A DNA stretch of 64,000 bases from Methanobacterium subterraneum (GCF_002813695.1 NZ_CP017768.1:1664001-1728000); one strand, 5' to 3'; positions 1-18,084 are shown, counted from the stretch's first letter. Numbers and translations: made by a program. The notes: a model not told the origin generated them from the letters alone.

Positions 1-1361
<1,361 letters not shown>

Positions 1362-1586
1362 AATTTTACCTTAGAATCATTAAACACGGGTATTTGATTA
1401 TTCATTAAGGTGATGACATAATCAGATTTGATTATAATTAACCCCAAATAGTAAGGTTTTATAAAAACCAGGACTTAACTAGCCCCGCTTTGATTATTAT
1501 TTAAAAATGACTGTATTCATTTAAAAATAACATAGTTTGTTTTAAAGTGACTTAGCGTTAATAAAATATTCTTCCACAGTTATATT

Positions 1587-3407
1587 TCATTCTTTCTGTT
1601 CTTTAAAACGGATGGTGAAAGTTGTTCCCTGGTTGTTATCCAGTTCTAATTCGCCATCAATTTGGATTATTAGGTTGTTAACTAGTTGTAGTCCCAAAGA
1701 ATTGGTATTTTTATAATCCACATCCCTAGGGAATCCGACACCATTATCACTGACTCTTAATACGACATTTTCATGTTCATGGTGTAGTTCTACCTTGATA
1801 TGACCACATTCATCATCAGGGAATGCGTATTTCATACTGTTGGTAACCAGTTCATTGACAATAAGTCCCAGTGGAACCACGGTGTTAATATCGATCTTCA
1901 CATCCTCTAGATCCAGATCCAGGTTAACCCGTCCGGGATCCGAGACCATGCTGTGGTACAGATCGGTGGTTAGGCTGCGTATGTAATCACCAAAATCGAT
2001 GTTTTTAAGGTCAGTGGATTGGTAGAGTCTTTCGTGGATCAGGGCCATGGATTTAGCCCTGTTCTGGCTTTCCCGGAAAACATCCAGGGCTTCTTTGTCC
2101 TTTATGTAATGTGATTGGAGGTTAAGTAAGCTGGATATGATCATCAGATTATTTTTAACCCGGTGATGGATCTCCTTCAGGAGAATTTCCTTTTCCTTAA
2201 GGGATTTTTTTAACTTTTTCTCCGCATTTCTCAAATCAGTAATATCCCTAATGGCCTCAATAGCACCTATAAAATTACCTTTACTATCTTCCAGAGGCAC
2301 TGCTTTGACCCAGACAGTTCTTCTTTCTCCTTTCAGGGTTACTTCGGTTTCAGCGGTTAATACCTTACCATTTTTTTTAAGATTTTGGTAATGCCTTTCT
2401 ATCTCCTCATCAGAGGAGTTAAACAGGTCAATTAATCCTGGTCGTCGCTCACCATAGAAGGGTAAGGAATATTCATAGTTGTCTTTCCCCAGGATCTCCT
2501 CGGACCAGACCCATGTCATTTCTTCAATGGCCCGGTTCCAGGAAATAACCCGCCCCTCCACATCAATGGCAAAGGTGGCATCAGGGAGAAAATCAATGAT
2601 CTCTGCCAAACGCTGATCCGCCTCATTCAGGGCCTCTTCAGCCATCTTAAACTCAGTTATATCCTGGTTTACTCCTTTGGTTCCGATTTTATGACCCTGT
2701 TCATCGGTCATGATCCTTATGCGCACCACAATGTACCTTCTCCCACCATCGGCTCTGATCATCCAGTGTTGAAATGTGCTGGAGAAGTTTAGATCATCAG
2801 TTTCCAGGGCCTTGGCCACTTCCATCCCCACTGCATCCTGTTCTTCAGGGGGAATGAAACGGGTGACATATTCCTCAGAGGACAGATGTTTTCCCCCCTG
2901 TTCATCAATTGTAGTGCCGTAGAGTGCATAGAAATGATCATCAAAGGTAAAGAGATCTTTTTCAGTATCGTATTCCCAGTAAACCATCTTAGCCATGTTC
3001 ATGCTGATATTGAGAATATCTTCACTCCGTTTGAACTTCCTTTCCAGTTCTTTTTTAAAGATAGCCTGGTTAATGTTAAATTTGAGCTCACTTTCATGGT
3101 ATGGTTTTACCAGATAACCATAGGGTTGATTCCCTCGAGGTGTGATTAATTCATCAGCATTTTCAGCTAACATGATAACTGGTGTTTCCAGGTTTTTAAC
3201 CTTGGAGAAAAATTCAGGAAAATCCTCTTTAGAAGAGCTTTCAATTAAAATCAGAATATTCCTTTTTTTTAAAGATTGTAAAGCAGCCTCTTCCACACTG
3301 GGAGTGAGTTGAAATTCATAGCCCAGTGATTCCAGAACACGTTCCGTGTCACTGGTCGCTTCCTTCCCCACCAGGAATATTTTAACACCATTCATCATAT
3401 CACTCAC
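1587..3407 (-). CDS. PAS-domain sensor histidine kinase (HisKA_2 type) with degenerate receiver
   Basis: A soluble 606-residue signalling kinase. Domains in order: a receiver-like fold (about 8-118), two PAS domains (about 130-255 and 265-390), a HisKA_2 dimerisation/phosphoacceptor region with HHRVKNNL near residue 417, and a HATPase_c domain (about 490-603) with [12 protein letters not shown] and the G1 motif DNGVGF. The receiver keeps the KP pair (YLVKPY), but the phosphoacceptor position reads ILILIESS with no aspartate, so it is probably a pseudo-receiver used for dimerisation or ligand sensing. No membrane segments are present. No cognate response regulator lies next to it, which is common for methanogen PAS kinases. 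Confidence 0.9.
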   Translation of the reverse strand: MSDMMNGVKIFLVGKEATSDTERVLESLGYEFQLTPSVEEAALQSLKKRNILILIESSSKEDFPEFFSKVKNLETPVIMLAENADELITPRGNQPYGYLVKPYHESELKFNINQAIFKKELERKFKRSEDILNISMNMAKMVYWEYDTEKDLFTFDDHFYALYGTTIDEQGGKHLSSEEYVTRFIPPEEQDAVGMEVAKALETDDLNFSSTFQHWMIRADGGRRYIVVRIRIMTDEQGHKIGTKGVNQDITEFKMAEEALNEADQRLAEIIDFLPDATFAIDVEGRVISWNRAIEEMTWVWSEEILGKDNYEYSLPFYGERRPGLIDLFNSSDEEIERHYQNLKKNGKVLTAETEVTLKGERRTVWVKAVPLEDSKGNFIGAIEAIRDITDLRNAEKKLKKSLKEKEILLKEIHHRVKNNLMIISSLLNLQSHYIKDKEALDVFRESQNRAKSMALIHERLYQSTDLKNIDFGDYIRSLTTDLYHSMVSDPGRVNLDLDLEDVKIDINTVVPLGLIVNELVTNSMKYAFPDDECGHIKVELHHEHENVVLRVSDNGVGFPRDVDYKNTNSLGLQLVNNLIIQIDGELELDNNQGTTFTIRFKEQKE

Positions 3408-3587
3408 CTTACCACATGATCACTTTTTAATTCATATCCATTAATTATTTTGGATGAAGGTGTATATTAATCCATAAATTAGGTAAAGCAGGGGTGCTTT
3501 GAAGGTGTTTCTATTGATTAAAACATGCATTTCTCATGTATTAAATGTAATGTTTAGATGTGGAGTGTTAGACTGGGATATAACCCC

Positions 3588-4736
<1,149 letters not shown>

Positions 4737-4879
4737 GCGAATATGGTTTAAAAATGATTATTTTTTTAAAATGATTACATTATAGTTTGAAAATTATATT
4801 GTGGTTTAAATTTCACGTTTTAGTTTGAAATCACTTGGTCTAATTGTTACATAAGGTTTTTGACCTAGTCTTATAAAAA

Positions 4880-4917
4880 AAAGTTAAAAATAGGAGGATT
4901 TATTTTAGGATCCTCCT
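4880..4917 (-). terminator. Terminator of the CBS gene block
   Basis: Arms AGGAGGAT (4892-4899) and ATCCTCCT (4910-4917) form an 8-bp stem with a 10-base loop. Read on the minus strand the stem is followed by T-rich sequence, including an eight-T run. It lies 11 bases beyond the last CBS gene and is correctly oriented to end that transcript. Confidence 0.75.
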
Positions 4918-4928
4918 TAAAGGGTATT

Positions 4929-5747
<819 letters not shown>

Positions 5748-5764
5748 CTTGGATTCCCCCGGTA

Positions 5765-6607
5765 TTATTGGATTCCCCGGATTATATCCGTTTTGGTGAT
5801 TATTCCCACCAGTTCATCATCACCTACAACTGGCATTCCACTAACTTCTTTTTTAGCCATTATGTCAGCTGCACTAGCGGCGTCTTCTCCCTGTTCGATT
5901 TTTATAAGGTGGTTGGTCATTATATCCCCGGCAGTGACCATGGACACCTCTCGAACGTTTCTTTTCTCCTGACCGTCGATTTTCCGCAGGAATGCTATTT
6001 TTTCCACACTCACTCCGGTTTCAGGGTCTTCCATGTTGGCAAAGGATATGTTGGCAGAGGTGATGATTCCCACTGGCTCGTTATCCCTCACCACTATTAC
6101 TTTGCCGATTTTCTGGTCCCCCATTATACTGATCACGTGTCCTATGCTGTGGTTTTCGTTTACAGTTACCACTTCACTGGACATGAGGTCGGATACTTTC
6201 CATTTGCCTGTGTATTTCTGGCGGTAGAAATCCATGAGTTCGCTTTTGGTTATTATTCCCACCACTTCATCCCCATCGGTTACTGGTATTGAACTGATAT
6301 CGTTTTTGATCATGAGCTCCACTGCTTCCCTGACTTCCCGGAAGGGGGTGATGGTCACTGGGTTGGGGGTCATGACCCTGCGGATGCTGATTTTGTCAAT
6401 GGTTCTCCTTTTCCATTTTGGCCCGTTGGATCTCATTTTTCGGGTGAGGTCTTTCTCAGTCAGGATGCCCACTGGTTTACCTTCCGGGTCAACTACTAAA
6501 ATACGGCTGTAGCCGTGTTTGAGCATGAGGTTTCGGGCATGGCTTACTTGTTCGTTTTCCTCGGCTAATATTACTTCCTCGTTCATTACATCCTCGATTT
6601 TCATCAT
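5765..6607 (-). CDS. Four-CBS-domain protein (second of five)
   Basis: A 280-residue cytoplasmic protein with four CBS domains and nothing else. Signature ends are PVGILTEKDLTRKM, EVVGIITKSELMDFY, EPVGIITSANISFA and ELVGIITKTDIIRGI. A basic insert (RSNGPKWKRRTIDKISIR) separates domains 1 and 2 and could mediate contact with nucleic acid or a partner; this is speculation. The start at 6607 follows AGGGGACGAGTTGC on the coding strand. It is 17 bases upstream of the next CBS gene and 31 bases downstream of the previous one, so cotranscription is likely. Confidence 0.9.
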   Translation of the reverse strand: MMKIEDVMNEEVILAEENEQVSHARNLMLKHGYSRILVVDPEGKPVGILTEKDLTRKMRSNGPKWKRRTIDKISIRRVMTPNPVTITPFREVREAVELMIKNDISSIPVTDGDEVVGIITKSELMDFYRQKYTGKWKVSDLMSSEVVTVNENHSIGHVISIMGDQKIGKVIVVRDNEPVGIITSANISFANMEDPETGVSVEKIAFLRKIDGQEKRNVREVSMVTAGDIMTNHLIKIEQGEDAASAADIMAKKEVSGMPVVGDDELVGIITKTDIIRGIQ

Positions 6608-6638
6608 GCAACTCGTCCCCTAAAACATTTTAACCGTG

Positions 6639-7724
<1,086 letters not shown>

Positions 7725-7839
7725 TTATCCTTTAATTCATTAAGATTAGAGATAGCATTTAATTTAGAAACAATAAAAGAAATTCTTAAAAATAGTTTAG
7801 CACCCATATTAGGGGACTTTGCAGGTGATGGTCGGATTA

Positions 7840-8667
7840 TCATCGGATATAAGACCATAAAATATCTTCCCTTGAAACTATACCAACTAGATCGGCTTCT
7901 TTAGCTCTTCGGGGTTCTCTTTTAACGTATACTGGATTTTCAACTACGGGTATTCTCCCAATATCGTACTCCAGTATTATTTCCCCAGCCTCACTGGTTG
8001 GGGTTTGAGGGGTTACCACCACTGGGGGTGTTTTCATAACCTTCTCCACCTTAATGGATCCCTGCATTTCAGAATCTGATTCAAAACCCATCCTCACGTG
8101 GCGGGATCGGATGATATCCATCCTGGTGATGATCCCTATAATCTTATCATCTTTCATCACTGGAAGTCCGGAGTATCCAGATTCATCCATTCGATTCCAA
8201 ACATGGGAGATTAGGTCATTGTAGTTACAAGTAACCACATTGGAAGTGACAATGCCTTCCAGGGTTTCATGGTCGGGTTGGAGTCCGTTGTAGAGAAATT
8301 TTCTCAAAATATCAGCCACAGTAACTATTCCCACCAAGTGCATATTGTCTGGTGACTCCACAACTGGGGCGTAGACTGTGCCTGCTTTCATGATTTCCTG
8401 AGCCAGATGGATTAAATCCATATCTGGAGTGGCGATCACTCGGGGTTTTTCCATTATTCCCCGGGCAGCAATGTTGGATTTGGTGGAGGATATGTTCATC
8501 ATATCTCCACGGGTTACGGCACCTTGTAAGCGGTTCTCGGATACTACCAGGATGGTGCGGAAACCTTCTTCACGGAAGATGGATCGTACCTTGGTGGCAT
8601 GTGTATCCACAGACACGGTGACAGGATCCGGGGTCATTACTTTTTCCACCGGGTTCAAACTATTCAC
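7840..8667 (-). CDS. Four-CBS-domain protein (fourth of five)
   Basis: A 275-residue protein of four CBS domains. Domain 1 begins [21 protein letters not shown]; domain ends include [42 protein letters not shown] and [17 protein letters not shown]. The last domain has an insertion ([16 protein letters not shown]) rich in basic residues. The start overlaps the stop of the fifth CBS gene by 8 bases, indicating tight coupling with it. The 259-base gap on its downstream side separates this pair from the other three CBS genes. Confidence 0.9.
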   Translation of the reverse strand: MNSLNPVEKVMTPDPVTVSVDTHATKVRSIFREEGFRTILVVSENRLQGAVTRGDMMNISSTKSNIAARGIMEKPRVIATPDMDLIHLAQEIMKAGTVYAPVVESPDNMHLVGIVTVADILRKFLYNGLQPDHETLEGIVTSNVVTCNYNDLISHVWNRMDESGYSGLPVMKDDKIIGIITRMDIIRSRHVRMGFESDSEMQGSIKVEKVMKTPPVVVTPQTPTSEAGEIILEYDIGRIPVVENPVYVKREPRRAKEADLVGIVSREDILWSYIR

Positions 8668-9220
8668 CTTCTAGTTCTTCTTTACATTCCTCACAAACGT
8701 ACTTCCCATCTACCTCTTCCAGGTAATCCAGGTAATTTCCACATACTTCACAGGTTCCTGGCACTGAATTATCATTGTCAGAGTATTCAATCTGATTGGC
8801 CATTTTGGCGGTTTCCACCAGTATCTCAGTTAGTTCTGGTGAAACTGTCATCACATCAGTGGAGGTTAATATACCAACAAGAACTCCTTTATTCACCACT
8901 GGCAGTCTTCTTATCTTGTTTTTTGCCATGGTTCTTGCTGCTTCGTTGAGGTCGCTTCCAGGATCTATTTTTATGAGGTCACTGGTCATAACCTCAGCCA
9001 CCGTGATCCGGCTGGCCTGGATATCTAGGGATACAACCTTGGTAATAATGTCACTCTCGGTAATTAGTCCTTCTGGTTCAGAATTACTTTTGATAATGAG
9101 ACTTCCAATGCCCTTCTGGCTCATTATAGCCGCAGCTTGGGCTACGCTGGTATTGGGATCTACAGTTATCACACTTGAGGTCATGGCGTCGTGTACAGTC
9201 ACTTGGGTATCCATTTCCAT
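8660..9220 (-). CDS. Two-CBS-domain protein with C-terminal zinc ribbon (fifth of five)
   Basis: A 186-residue protein with one Bateman pair (about residues 8-125; ends at [15 protein letters not shown] and [13 protein letters not shown]) and a C-terminal zinc ribbon with two CxxC knuckles, [11 protein letters not shown] and [10 protein letters not shown] (about 153-182). CBS-zinc ribbon proteins are typical of archaea and the ribbon may bind RNA, DNA or a partner. The start lies 11 bases after the queE stop, and the gene overlaps the next CBS gene by 8 bases, so a queD-queE-CBS transcript is plausible. Confidence 0.9.
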   Translation of the reverse strand: MEMDTQVTVHDAMTSSVITVDPNTSVAQAAAIMSQKGIGSLIIKSNSEPEGLITESDIITKVVSLDIQASRITVAEVMTSDLIKIDPGSDLNEAARTMAKNKIRRLPVVNKGVLVGILTSTDVMTVSPELTEILVETAKMANQIEYSDNDNSVPGTCEVCGNYLDYLEEVDGKYVCEECKEELEGE

Positions 9221-9225
9221 CTATA

Positions 9226-9945
<720 letters not shown>

Positions 9946-9946
9946 A

Positions 9947-10423
9947 TTAATCCACTGTTTTTGTGAAATAAGCTCCCTGACCTATTCCTTCATTCACACA
10001 TACCGACACGCTCTTGATATCTCCCTCTGAGGTGAGGGCCTGGAATAATTTATCTGCCAGATACTCGGCCAGTTCCTCGGCAGAGGTGGATGGTAAGGGC
10101 AGGAGACAACAGTCTTCCCTGGGGATTTTATACTCTTTAGTTCCTATGGAGAACTCCACAGGATCTTTACTTGTAAAATCAAGTTCTTTGCTATTTTCTG
10201 GTATGAGGAGTTTGTGATCCAGTTCTTTGCACATTTTCCTCACCAGTCCTTTGACTGTTTTAAAGTCAGCCACGAATCCGAACTCCCCGCAACGTTCTCC
10301 TTCCACTGTGACATCCACATGGTAGGAGTGGCCGTGTATTCCCCCACAGAACTGGTGGCAGGGGATCATGTGGGCTGATGCGAATCTTAAGTTAGCGTGT
10401 ATTCCATTTATGACTATTTTCAT
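9947..10423 (-). CDS. queD: 6-pyruvoyltetrahydropterin synthase-like 6-carboxytetrahydropterin synthase
   Basis: Converts 7,8-dihydroneopterin triphosphate to 6-carboxytetrahydropterin, the step before QueE. In 158 residues it shows the T-fold zinc site: the first His in FASAHMIP and the pair in [12 protein letters not shown], with a catalytic Cys in the preceding CHQFCGG. A late [14 protein letters not shown] helix and the glutamate in [11 protein letters not shown] complete the family pattern. It is first in the leftward que-CBS block and its stop overlaps a potential queE ATG. Upstream is a 169-base AT-rich spacer that would hold the promoter. Confidence 0.93.
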   Translation of the reverse strand: MKIVINGIHANLRFASAHMIPCHQFCGGIHGHSYHVDVTVEGERCGEFGFVADFKTVKGLVRKMCKELDHKLLIPENSKELDFTSKDPVEFSIGTKEYKIPREDCCLLPLPSTSAEELAEYLADKLFQALTSEGDIKSVSVCVNEGIGQGAYFTKTVD

Positions 10424-10592
10424 TTTATAACCTTCTAATAAGCTTTTAATTAATAATTAATTATCTAGAACCTTCCATAGAATTAATCCGATTTTTCCCT
10501 TTGATTTTTAATTAATTGAGTGTGATTTATGAAATTGCATAATGGTGAAATAAATTAATGACTCTTAATCTTTGACTTTGTTAATGTTTCCC

Positions 10593-11165
10593 TTAAAACA
10601 CCCTGGTTTTTGATATATCCTGCTCCATATCAGATATTTCACTTGTATAAAGTGAGCATATCTTTTTTGCCAGGGATGGGATGTTTTCATGTGCAAATCC
10701 TGGTGTGCACTCGGTTAAGCCCGTGGTTTCCACATCAGCAGGTGTTCCCTTTGAGGTCAGGTTCATGGCGAAGTGGATCTTCATACTGCTCACTGAACAG
10801 GATGCAATGGACACGCTGAGCTTCCCCTGGCCAACGTAAAGGTCGTCACCCCTGCGTTGGCATTTGATACCCATTTCCTCCAGGATATCCTTGACTATCA
10901 TCACCAGAATTCTCTGCCGGTGGTAGCAGAGTCTCATGTCTGCGGGTTGCGCGTCGAAGTGTTCGATTATGAAGTGTACCATTTCTGCCGAGCTTATCTC
11001 CAGCCCCACATCTTCATAGTCAATTAATTCATCTGCATGAATATCCATAGGACCTATCCAGGTCACAATACTGGAACCCTTTATTCCCAACTCCTGGAAT
11101 GCCCACATGGGCTTTATCTGACTTCCATCATAGAGCATGCCTGGTTTGAGTGTTTTCTGTTTCAT
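10593..11165 (-). CDS. DUF366-family protein
   Basis: A 190-residue soluble protein that I match to the archaeal DUF366 family (N-terminus with [12 protein letters not shown]; core [30 protein letters not shown]). Function is unknown. The core resembles the biotin/lipoate-ligase fold in outline, which is a weak inference. It is transcribed alone on the minus strand, with a 276-base spacer on its upstream side and 169 bases before queD. Confidence 0.7.
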   Translation of the reverse strand: MKQKTLKPGMLYDGSQIKPMWAFQELGIKGSSIVTWIGPMDIHADELIDYEDVGLEISSAEMVHFIIEHFDAQPADMRLCYHRQRILVMIVKDILEEMGIKCQRRGDDLYVGQGKLSVSIASCSVSSMKIHFAMNLTSKGTPADVETTGLTECTPGFAHENIPSLAKKICSLYTSEISDMEQDISKTRVF

Positions 11166-11441
11166 GATAAAAAATCCAGTCCATTATTATATTTGGGTTC
11201 GATTCCCGTATGGTACTTTTGTGGGTACCAGTTGAGTTACACTACAGTTGATTAACTGATAATATTTTGGAGAGTACCTATCTTGAGGTTATGGTTATAT
11301 AATATAGATCCTGATCATTTATGAGTCTGTGCACTTAATCAGAATTCTAACTTTATTTTTTACTGGGAAACATCCTTCCAGTTCTACCCCTGGAAATCCC
11401 TATAAAGGTGTTATTCCTTTCTACTGCAGAATACTATAATT

Positions 11442-11825
11442 CTACAGAGGGAAAATTTCCAGTTCCATGTAACCGGTTTCAGGGTCTAAAACTCTTTCAA
11501 AAACCATATCTGGACAGGCTATGCATATCTCCGCCGTGGTGTGTATTGGACAACCATCCATGAGATGTCCGCCCATGACTGTGCCATTTTTATCAGCGAC
11601 TGCCAGGTGAAGGTGAACCCCGTTGGTGGCTATGGTTCCGGTGGCGGAAACTATCTCCAGTGGCCCGGGTATGGTCTTATTATTACCATCAGACATTCTG
11701 AAAACTGCCTGGTTAAGACTACCCACCATAGACAGAACCACACCTGCTTTTAAACCTTCGCTGTCCTGTATCTTCAGAAGTGATCCTTTGAGGTCCTGAC
11801 CAGGGTGCAATCTTTTTACTATCAT
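11442..11825 (-). CDS. PPC (DUF296) domain protein
   Basis: A single PPC domain, the fold of plant AT-hook proteins and of many small archaeal and bacterial proteins that trimerise and bind a metal. The metal-site motif is GVHLHLAVADKNG followed by MGGHLMDGCPIHTTAEI. No AT-hook is visible, so DNA binding is not shown. The frame could begin at 11846, but that start lacks a ribosome binding site or a TATA box at the right distance. The ATG at 11825 lies about 25 bases downstream of an AT-rich TATA-like tract (11849-11861), fitting a leaderless transcript. It is divergent from the nucleotidyltransferase gene, with overlapping promoters. Confidence 0.8.
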   Translation of the reverse strand: MIVKRLHPGQDLKGSLLKIQDSEGLKAGVVLSMVGSLNQAVFRMSDGNNKTIPGPLEIVSATGTIATNGVHLHLAVADKNGTVMGGHLMDGCPIHTTAEICIACPDMVFERVLDPETGYMELEIFPL

Positions 11826-11857
11826 ATTTAATAATGGGCCCGGCATTAAATTAAATT

Positions 11858-12883
<1,026 letters not shown>

Positions 12884-13052
12884 TAAACTTTAATATGGGA
12901 TTTGGATGAAAGGAATTTAATGGATATTGATAATGGTATTTATGGATTTTGGATTAGGGCTTTGAATAATGGATTAAAATGAATATCTGAAAGGATTATT
13001 AATTGATTGAAGGATTTAAAAATTTAAAAAATGGATCAGGAAGTATATTAGG

Positions 13053-14336
<1,284 letters not shown>

Positions 14337-14372
14337 ACACCCCCCATACAAATAACTCGATTTTAGGGAGTT

Positions 14373-14394
14373 AAACCCCCTAAGTGGGTTTTTA
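14373..14394 (+). terminator. Terminator after homoserine dehydrogenase
   Basis: AAACCC (14373-14378) pairs with GGGTTT (14386-14391) across a short loop, followed by a T-rich run, 37 bases after the hom stop codon. Confidence 0.6.
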
Positions 14395-14697
14395 TTTAAA
14401 AATCCATTATTTCCCTCTTTTTACAATATTTCTTTTTTTCTGTTCCAATTAGTCATCTGGAAATCTCTGTTATCCCTTGGAAAGATAAACAATTTTTTAT
14501 GGAAATTTTATGACCATGCAAAGGATTAGAATATGACAAAGTTTGTCATAAAAAAAGAAAAACTGGTTAATAAAGGGGAAAGGCTAGTTATAGGAAATGG
14601 TTAAAAAAATATGATTGATAAATAAAAATGTTAATTTAAAAGGGGTAAATTAAAAGATTAAATCAAAAAAAGAGATAATTGACCAGAACCATTATAA
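14395..14697. other. AT-rich intergenic stretch with a perfect 19-base palindrome
   Basis: Between two convergent genes (hom and the cupin). No gene is apparent. It contains TATGACAAA-G-TTTGTCATA at 14532-14550, followed on the plus strand by an A run. Neither strand gives a standard hairpin-plus-T terminator, so it may be a protein-binding site or a bidirectional termination element. Confidence 0.4.
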
Positions 14698-15021
14698 TCA
14701 CGACCTGATCATGGTTAGGATCATCTTGTAACGTTCCAGGGCATGGAGGGCGTGTGGTTCATCCGCAGGCATTATGATCATGTCACCCCTTTGGAGGGTG
14801 TTCTTTTTACCAGAGATGATTATTTCTGCTTTTCCATCGATTATCTGGACCATAGCATCAAAGGGTGCAGTGTGTTCACTTAAACCTTCCCCTTTATCAA
14901 AAGCGAATATGGTCACGGTTCCGGTTTCCTTGCGGATGATCTCCCTGCTTACAACTGCCCCTTCCTGGTAATCTAACAACTCTTCAACATTTATAACCAC
15001 AGATTTCAGTTCATCATTCAT
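14698..15021 (-). CDS. Small cupin-domain protein
   Basis: A 107-residue single-domain cupin. The first metal motif is recognisable as GEGLSEHTAPFDAMVQIIDG and the second as PADEPHALHALE; the beta-barrel core AEIIISGKKNTLQRGDMIIM lies between them. Members of this small-cupin group are often annotated only by fold and may bind a metal and a small ligand. The start at 15021 follows AAGAGGGATATAAA. It is a lone gene with its promoter in the 15022-15148 spacer. Confidence 0.85.
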   Translation of the reverse strand: MNDELKSVVINVEELLDYQEGAVVSREIIRKETGTVTIFAFDKGEGLSEHTAPFDAMVQIIDGKAEIIISGKKNTLQRGDMIIMPADEPHALHALERYKMILTMIRS

Positions 15022-15148
15022 TTTATATCCCTCTTAACTATTTATATAGGATTAACATGTTTATTAAAGGTTAATTTATGGAGTGAAAGTTCTCCCCCTT
15101 TATTAAACCTTCTTTCACCAAATTCTATTTATCACTTTGAAAATCCAG

Positions 15149-15661
15149 TTAACCTTCTTCCATGAAATCAATTAACTGTTGCAGGTAACTGTAGAAATTC
15201 AGAAGGGAATCCACGTAATCCCGGGCATCATCCACATCGTTTATTTCGTAATCTTTTTTGGATATTACATCCTCAAACCTAGACCAGACATCTTCCTTGA
15301 TGGAGCTCATGATGAAATTCATGAGATCGTTCATGTTCTCGGTTCTAACTGCCTGTCCAGCCATTTTTACAACTGGTCTTTCATTGAACTGGGCGGGTTT
15401 GAGTCCGGTGTAGGGTATTCCCCTGCCTTTCAGGTGTAATCTGACTGCAGTTTCAAAGAACCAGTAATCAGCCAGTTCGGCTGCATCCCCTGAAAGCTCC
15501 CTCACCCGGATTGTTCTTTCAAAGACATCTTTAAGCTCATCCCCATGTTTTTCCCGGATAAATGGAAGTATGTAATTTATGTTTTCCATTTCCAGAGCTT
15601 CTTCAGCTGCCTTAACCACCAGTCCATCCATACTGTCACAGTGAAGTGTCATCTTTTTCAC
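15149..15661 (-). CDS. DUF6448-like conserved protein
   Basis: A 170-residue protein that I match to DUF6448 by its layout: [19 protein letters not shown] at the N-terminus, then [18 protein letters not shown] and [11 protein letters not shown] in the middle. Function is unknown. The conserved His-Cys-Asp near the N-terminus suggests a metal or thiol site, which is inference. A GGGGTGAAAAAG ribosome binding site precedes the ATG. No signal peptide is seen; it is a lone gene. Confidence 0.65.
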   Translation of the reverse strand: MKKMTLHCDSMDGLVVKAAEEALEMENINYILPFIREKHGDELKDVFERTIRVRELSGDAAELADYWFFETAVRLHLKGRGIPYTGLKPAQFNERPVVKMAGQAVRTENMNDLMNFIMSSIKEDVWSRFEDVISKKDYEINDVDDARDYVDSLLNFYSYLQQLIDFMEEG

Positions 15662-15937
15662 CCCTCAAATTCACATCATCATGGAATCTTATCTAGCTTT
15701 TTAAAAAGTCCTAAATCCAATTTTTCCCCAAATAGAGTTGTCGAATAACGAACACAACATCCTCTAATGAACACCGCTCTATTATACTCCTGTAAAATGT
15801 TTGATCCTGGGAAATTTTAGGCAGGTTAATATTTGTTGGCAAATAGTATTAAAATGATCCAATTCTTATCACCTGAACCTGGGAGAGATATGTAGATTAT
15901 AAATCCCTTTAAAAACAATATTATAACTGGTGATATC

Positions 15938-16219
15938 ATGGATAAAAAAACTGAGGAACTTCTGGAAAAATGTGCAAATGTGGAAGATACCAGTATTATG
16001 GGCACTTGCAAAGGCCTTTTGAAAATGATGGCCGATAAAGACGTGGTTGTTGAGGATAAAGAGGGGGAAACTTATCTGGAGATGGCTGAAAACTTGAAAC
16101 CAAATGATGTTTCACAGGTCCTGCAGTTAGCATTGAAAGTCAGGGAAAGTGGAGATATTACCGACGTTGAACTTAAAAATGAAGCTAGCAGACTCATCAG
16201 AGCCATAGAAATGAGTTAA
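15938..16219 (+). CDS. Small acidic hypothetical protein
   Basis: A 93-residue acidic helical protein with no family that I recognise. It has a canonical GGTGATATC ribosome binding site directly before the ATG, plausible codon use, and a strong hairpin terminator 56 bases after its stop, so it is very likely a real monocistronic gene. Two cysteines (positions 12 and 24) sit in the N-terminal third. No membrane segment is present. Confidence 0.7.
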   Translation: MDKKTEELLEKCANVEDTSIMGTCKGLLKMMADKDVVVEDKEGETYLEMAENLKPNDVSQVLQLALKVRESGDITDVELKNEASRLIRAIEMS

Positions 16220-16274
16220 AATGTTTCTCCGGAAGATTGGATTAAATTAAATATTTTTCTAAAATTTATTTTTG

Positions 16275-16299
16275 AAGATCTCCACTGGGAGATCTTTTT
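16275..16299 (+). terminator. Intrinsic-type terminator of the 93-residue gene
   Basis: AAGATCTCC (16275-16283) pairs perfectly with GGAGATCTT (16288-16296) across a 4-base loop, giving a 9-bp stem that runs into five T residues. Confidence 0.8.
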
Positions 16300-16442
16300 A
16301 ATCCCTTTTTTTAGTTTAAAATAAGACTTCAGCGATATATATCCTTAATATTACACTATACTTTTTTATTGAACCATTAAATGCCCTTATCCTGATTTAT
16401 TTTATTGAATAATTAAAATGGGGGATTTTTAAATCTTCTGTT

Positions 16443-17099
16443 TTAAAATCTTTTCTGGCCTAGTTTTTTAATATCGAATATGGCTGTGTCAGCCACTGCC
16501 ATCACTGCCATAACCCCTGCCTGTATGGGGTCGGTTACCACCAGATCCGCCTTTTTGGTGACACTACCGGGCATGTTGAGGCTGATTACTATGACTTCGT
16601 GGTCCTTTTTTATTTCCTTTATGGCCTGGGTGATTTTGCCCCCCATTAAAGAACCAGCCAGGACCAGTGCCCCTACCCTGGGCAGTCTTCCCACTGCCGA
16701 TACTGCCTCAGATAGGTCTTCTTCACCCACCAGAGGTATGGTATCCACACTGATGTGTTCTCCCCTGATGTTATGACGGTCGGCCTCGGTTATGGCACCC
16801 TGGGCCACCATAGCCACCTGGGCACCGCCACCAATGATGATGATCCGTTTCCCATAAACATCCTGGAGTGTGGGGCATTCTTCAACACTCCTCACGGCTT
16901 CTAGCTTTCCGATGTTCTCCATTAACTTTTGTACATTTTCCACTGCTTCCAGTTCCATGTACAATGAGGCATGGTATTTGTCTTCAATGAACATGTGGGT
17001 GTAAGTGATGTTAGTCTCACATTGGGCTGTTAGTTCGGTGATGTCTCGCAGTACTCCTGGCTGGTTAACGGCTTTGATATTTATGGCGATTTCGCCCAT
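16443..17099 (-). CDS. ACT-domain protein of the DUF5612 type
   Basis: A 218-residue archaeal protein with an N-terminal ACT domain (about 1-75; [19 protein letters not shown]) and a C-terminal Rossmann-like half containing [18 protein letters not shown] and a Pro/Gly-rich loop ([19 protein letters not shown]). The family occurs in methanogens and is annotated DUF5612. The ACT domain suggests amino-acid binding, but the regulated process is not known. It sits upstream of no obvious partner. The start at 17099 follows GGGAGATCAGG. Confidence 0.75.
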   Translation of the reverse strand: MGEIAINIKAVNQPGVLRDITELTAQCETNITYTHMFIEDKYHASLYMELEAVENVQKLMENIGKLEAVRSVEECPTLQDVYGKRIIIIGGGAQVAMVAQGAITEADRHNIRGEHISVDTIPLVGEEDLSEAVSAVGRLPRVGALVLAGSLMGGKITQAIKEIKKDHEVIVISLNMPGSVTKKADLVVTDPIQAGVMAVMAVADTAIFDIKKLGQKRF

Positions 17100-17182
17100 T
17101 TTACCTGATCTCCCTTTTAATCTCTAGTTCTTAGTTTGGCTTAATTCTAAATTAAACTATCGATATGGGGTTAAGTGGTAAT

Positions 17183-17998
17183 TTACAATTTTTGACATTG
17201 GGGACAGATATAGGAGGATGTGCTTCCGGTTTTAATCTTTTCAATGGTGTTACCACATTCAGGGCAAGGTTCACCCTCCTTGTATGCCACCAGGAAATCT
17301 TCACGGGTGAATCCATTCTTTTGACCATAAAAATCCCGTTCATAGAACAATCCACCCCTTTCCAGGGCATTTTCAAGGTTTTCCTGAATTATGCGGTGAA
17401 GATTATCCAGTTTACATGATTCCAGAGTGTTGGCCACTTTTTGAGGGTGTATTTTGGCCCTGAAGAGGATGTCGTGTATGTAAACATTTCCTATTCCCCC
17501 TATTTTTTTCTGGTTGAGGATCAGGTTTTTAATCTGTGAACGTGCACTGCACAGTTGACGGAAGTATTCTGGAGTGAATTCCTCACCCAATGGGGAGATG
17601 GCAATGTCCTTGGTGGCTTTATGCTGAGGTAATTCCACATCCGGCAGGAGTTCTGCCCGTCCAATCCACCAGAATTTACAGGAAAAAGAGGATCCATCGG
17701 TGAACTGGAAGAGGCACTGATATTCATCAGGTAATTCCTGGTCAGTTTCATGGTAGAGGATGTCTGCACCCATACCCAGATTCAACAACAGATGATACTC
17801 ATCAGAAAGCTGGATGAAAATCCATTTACCTTTATTGTAAACTTTAACTACCTTCTTTCCCCTGATCTTCTCCAGAAATTCATCCACCGGTAGGTTCAAT
17901 GATTTTTCCTGGCGGAGTTCTCCTTCTTGAAATTCCTTGGCTTGGAGTTGTTCATCCATTTGACTGGTTAATATCATTATTTCTGGTAATTCTGCCAT
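17183..17998 (-). CDS. Fpg/Nei-family DNA glycosylase-like protein lacking the N-terminal proline
   Basis: A 271-residue protein with the MutM/Nei fold. It has the N-terminal helix, the central helix-two-turn-helix region ([19 protein letters not shown]) around residues 160-178, and a C-terminal zinc finger with CPEC and CPQC spaced by about 17 residues. Classical Fpg and Nei use Pro as residue 1 after Met removal (PELPE); here the chain begins MAELPEI, with Ala in that place. The Glu-3 equivalent is kept. The protein may therefore be a non-catalytic or mechanistically altered relative. The ATG at 17998 follows GGGGATTAATC and is well supported. Confidence 0.85.
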   Translation of the reverse strand: MAELPEIMILTSQMDEQLQAKEFQEGELRQEKSLNLPVDEFLEKIRGKKVVKVYNKGKWIFIQLSDEYHLLLNLGMGADILYHETDQELPDEYQCLFQFTDGSSFSCKFWWIGRAELLPDVELPQHKATKDIAISPLGEEFTPEYFRQLCSARSQIKNLILNQKKIGGIGNVYIHDILFRAKIHPQKVANTLESCKLDNLHRIIQENLENALERGGLFYERDFYGQKNGFTREDFLVAYKEGEPCPECGNTIEKIKTGSTSSYICPQCQKL

Positions 17999-18084
17999 GA
18001 TTAATCCCCTGTATAAACTACGACTTACACTAATATTATATTTAAACTGGTTAATTTAAGATTAAAGTATTAGGTTTATCTAAT

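Noticed and set aside
11195..11208. tRNA T-arm-like GGGTTCGATTCCCG
   Set aside because: No matching acceptor stem, D-arm or anticodon arm can be built around it on either strand; it is at most a chance match or a remnant.
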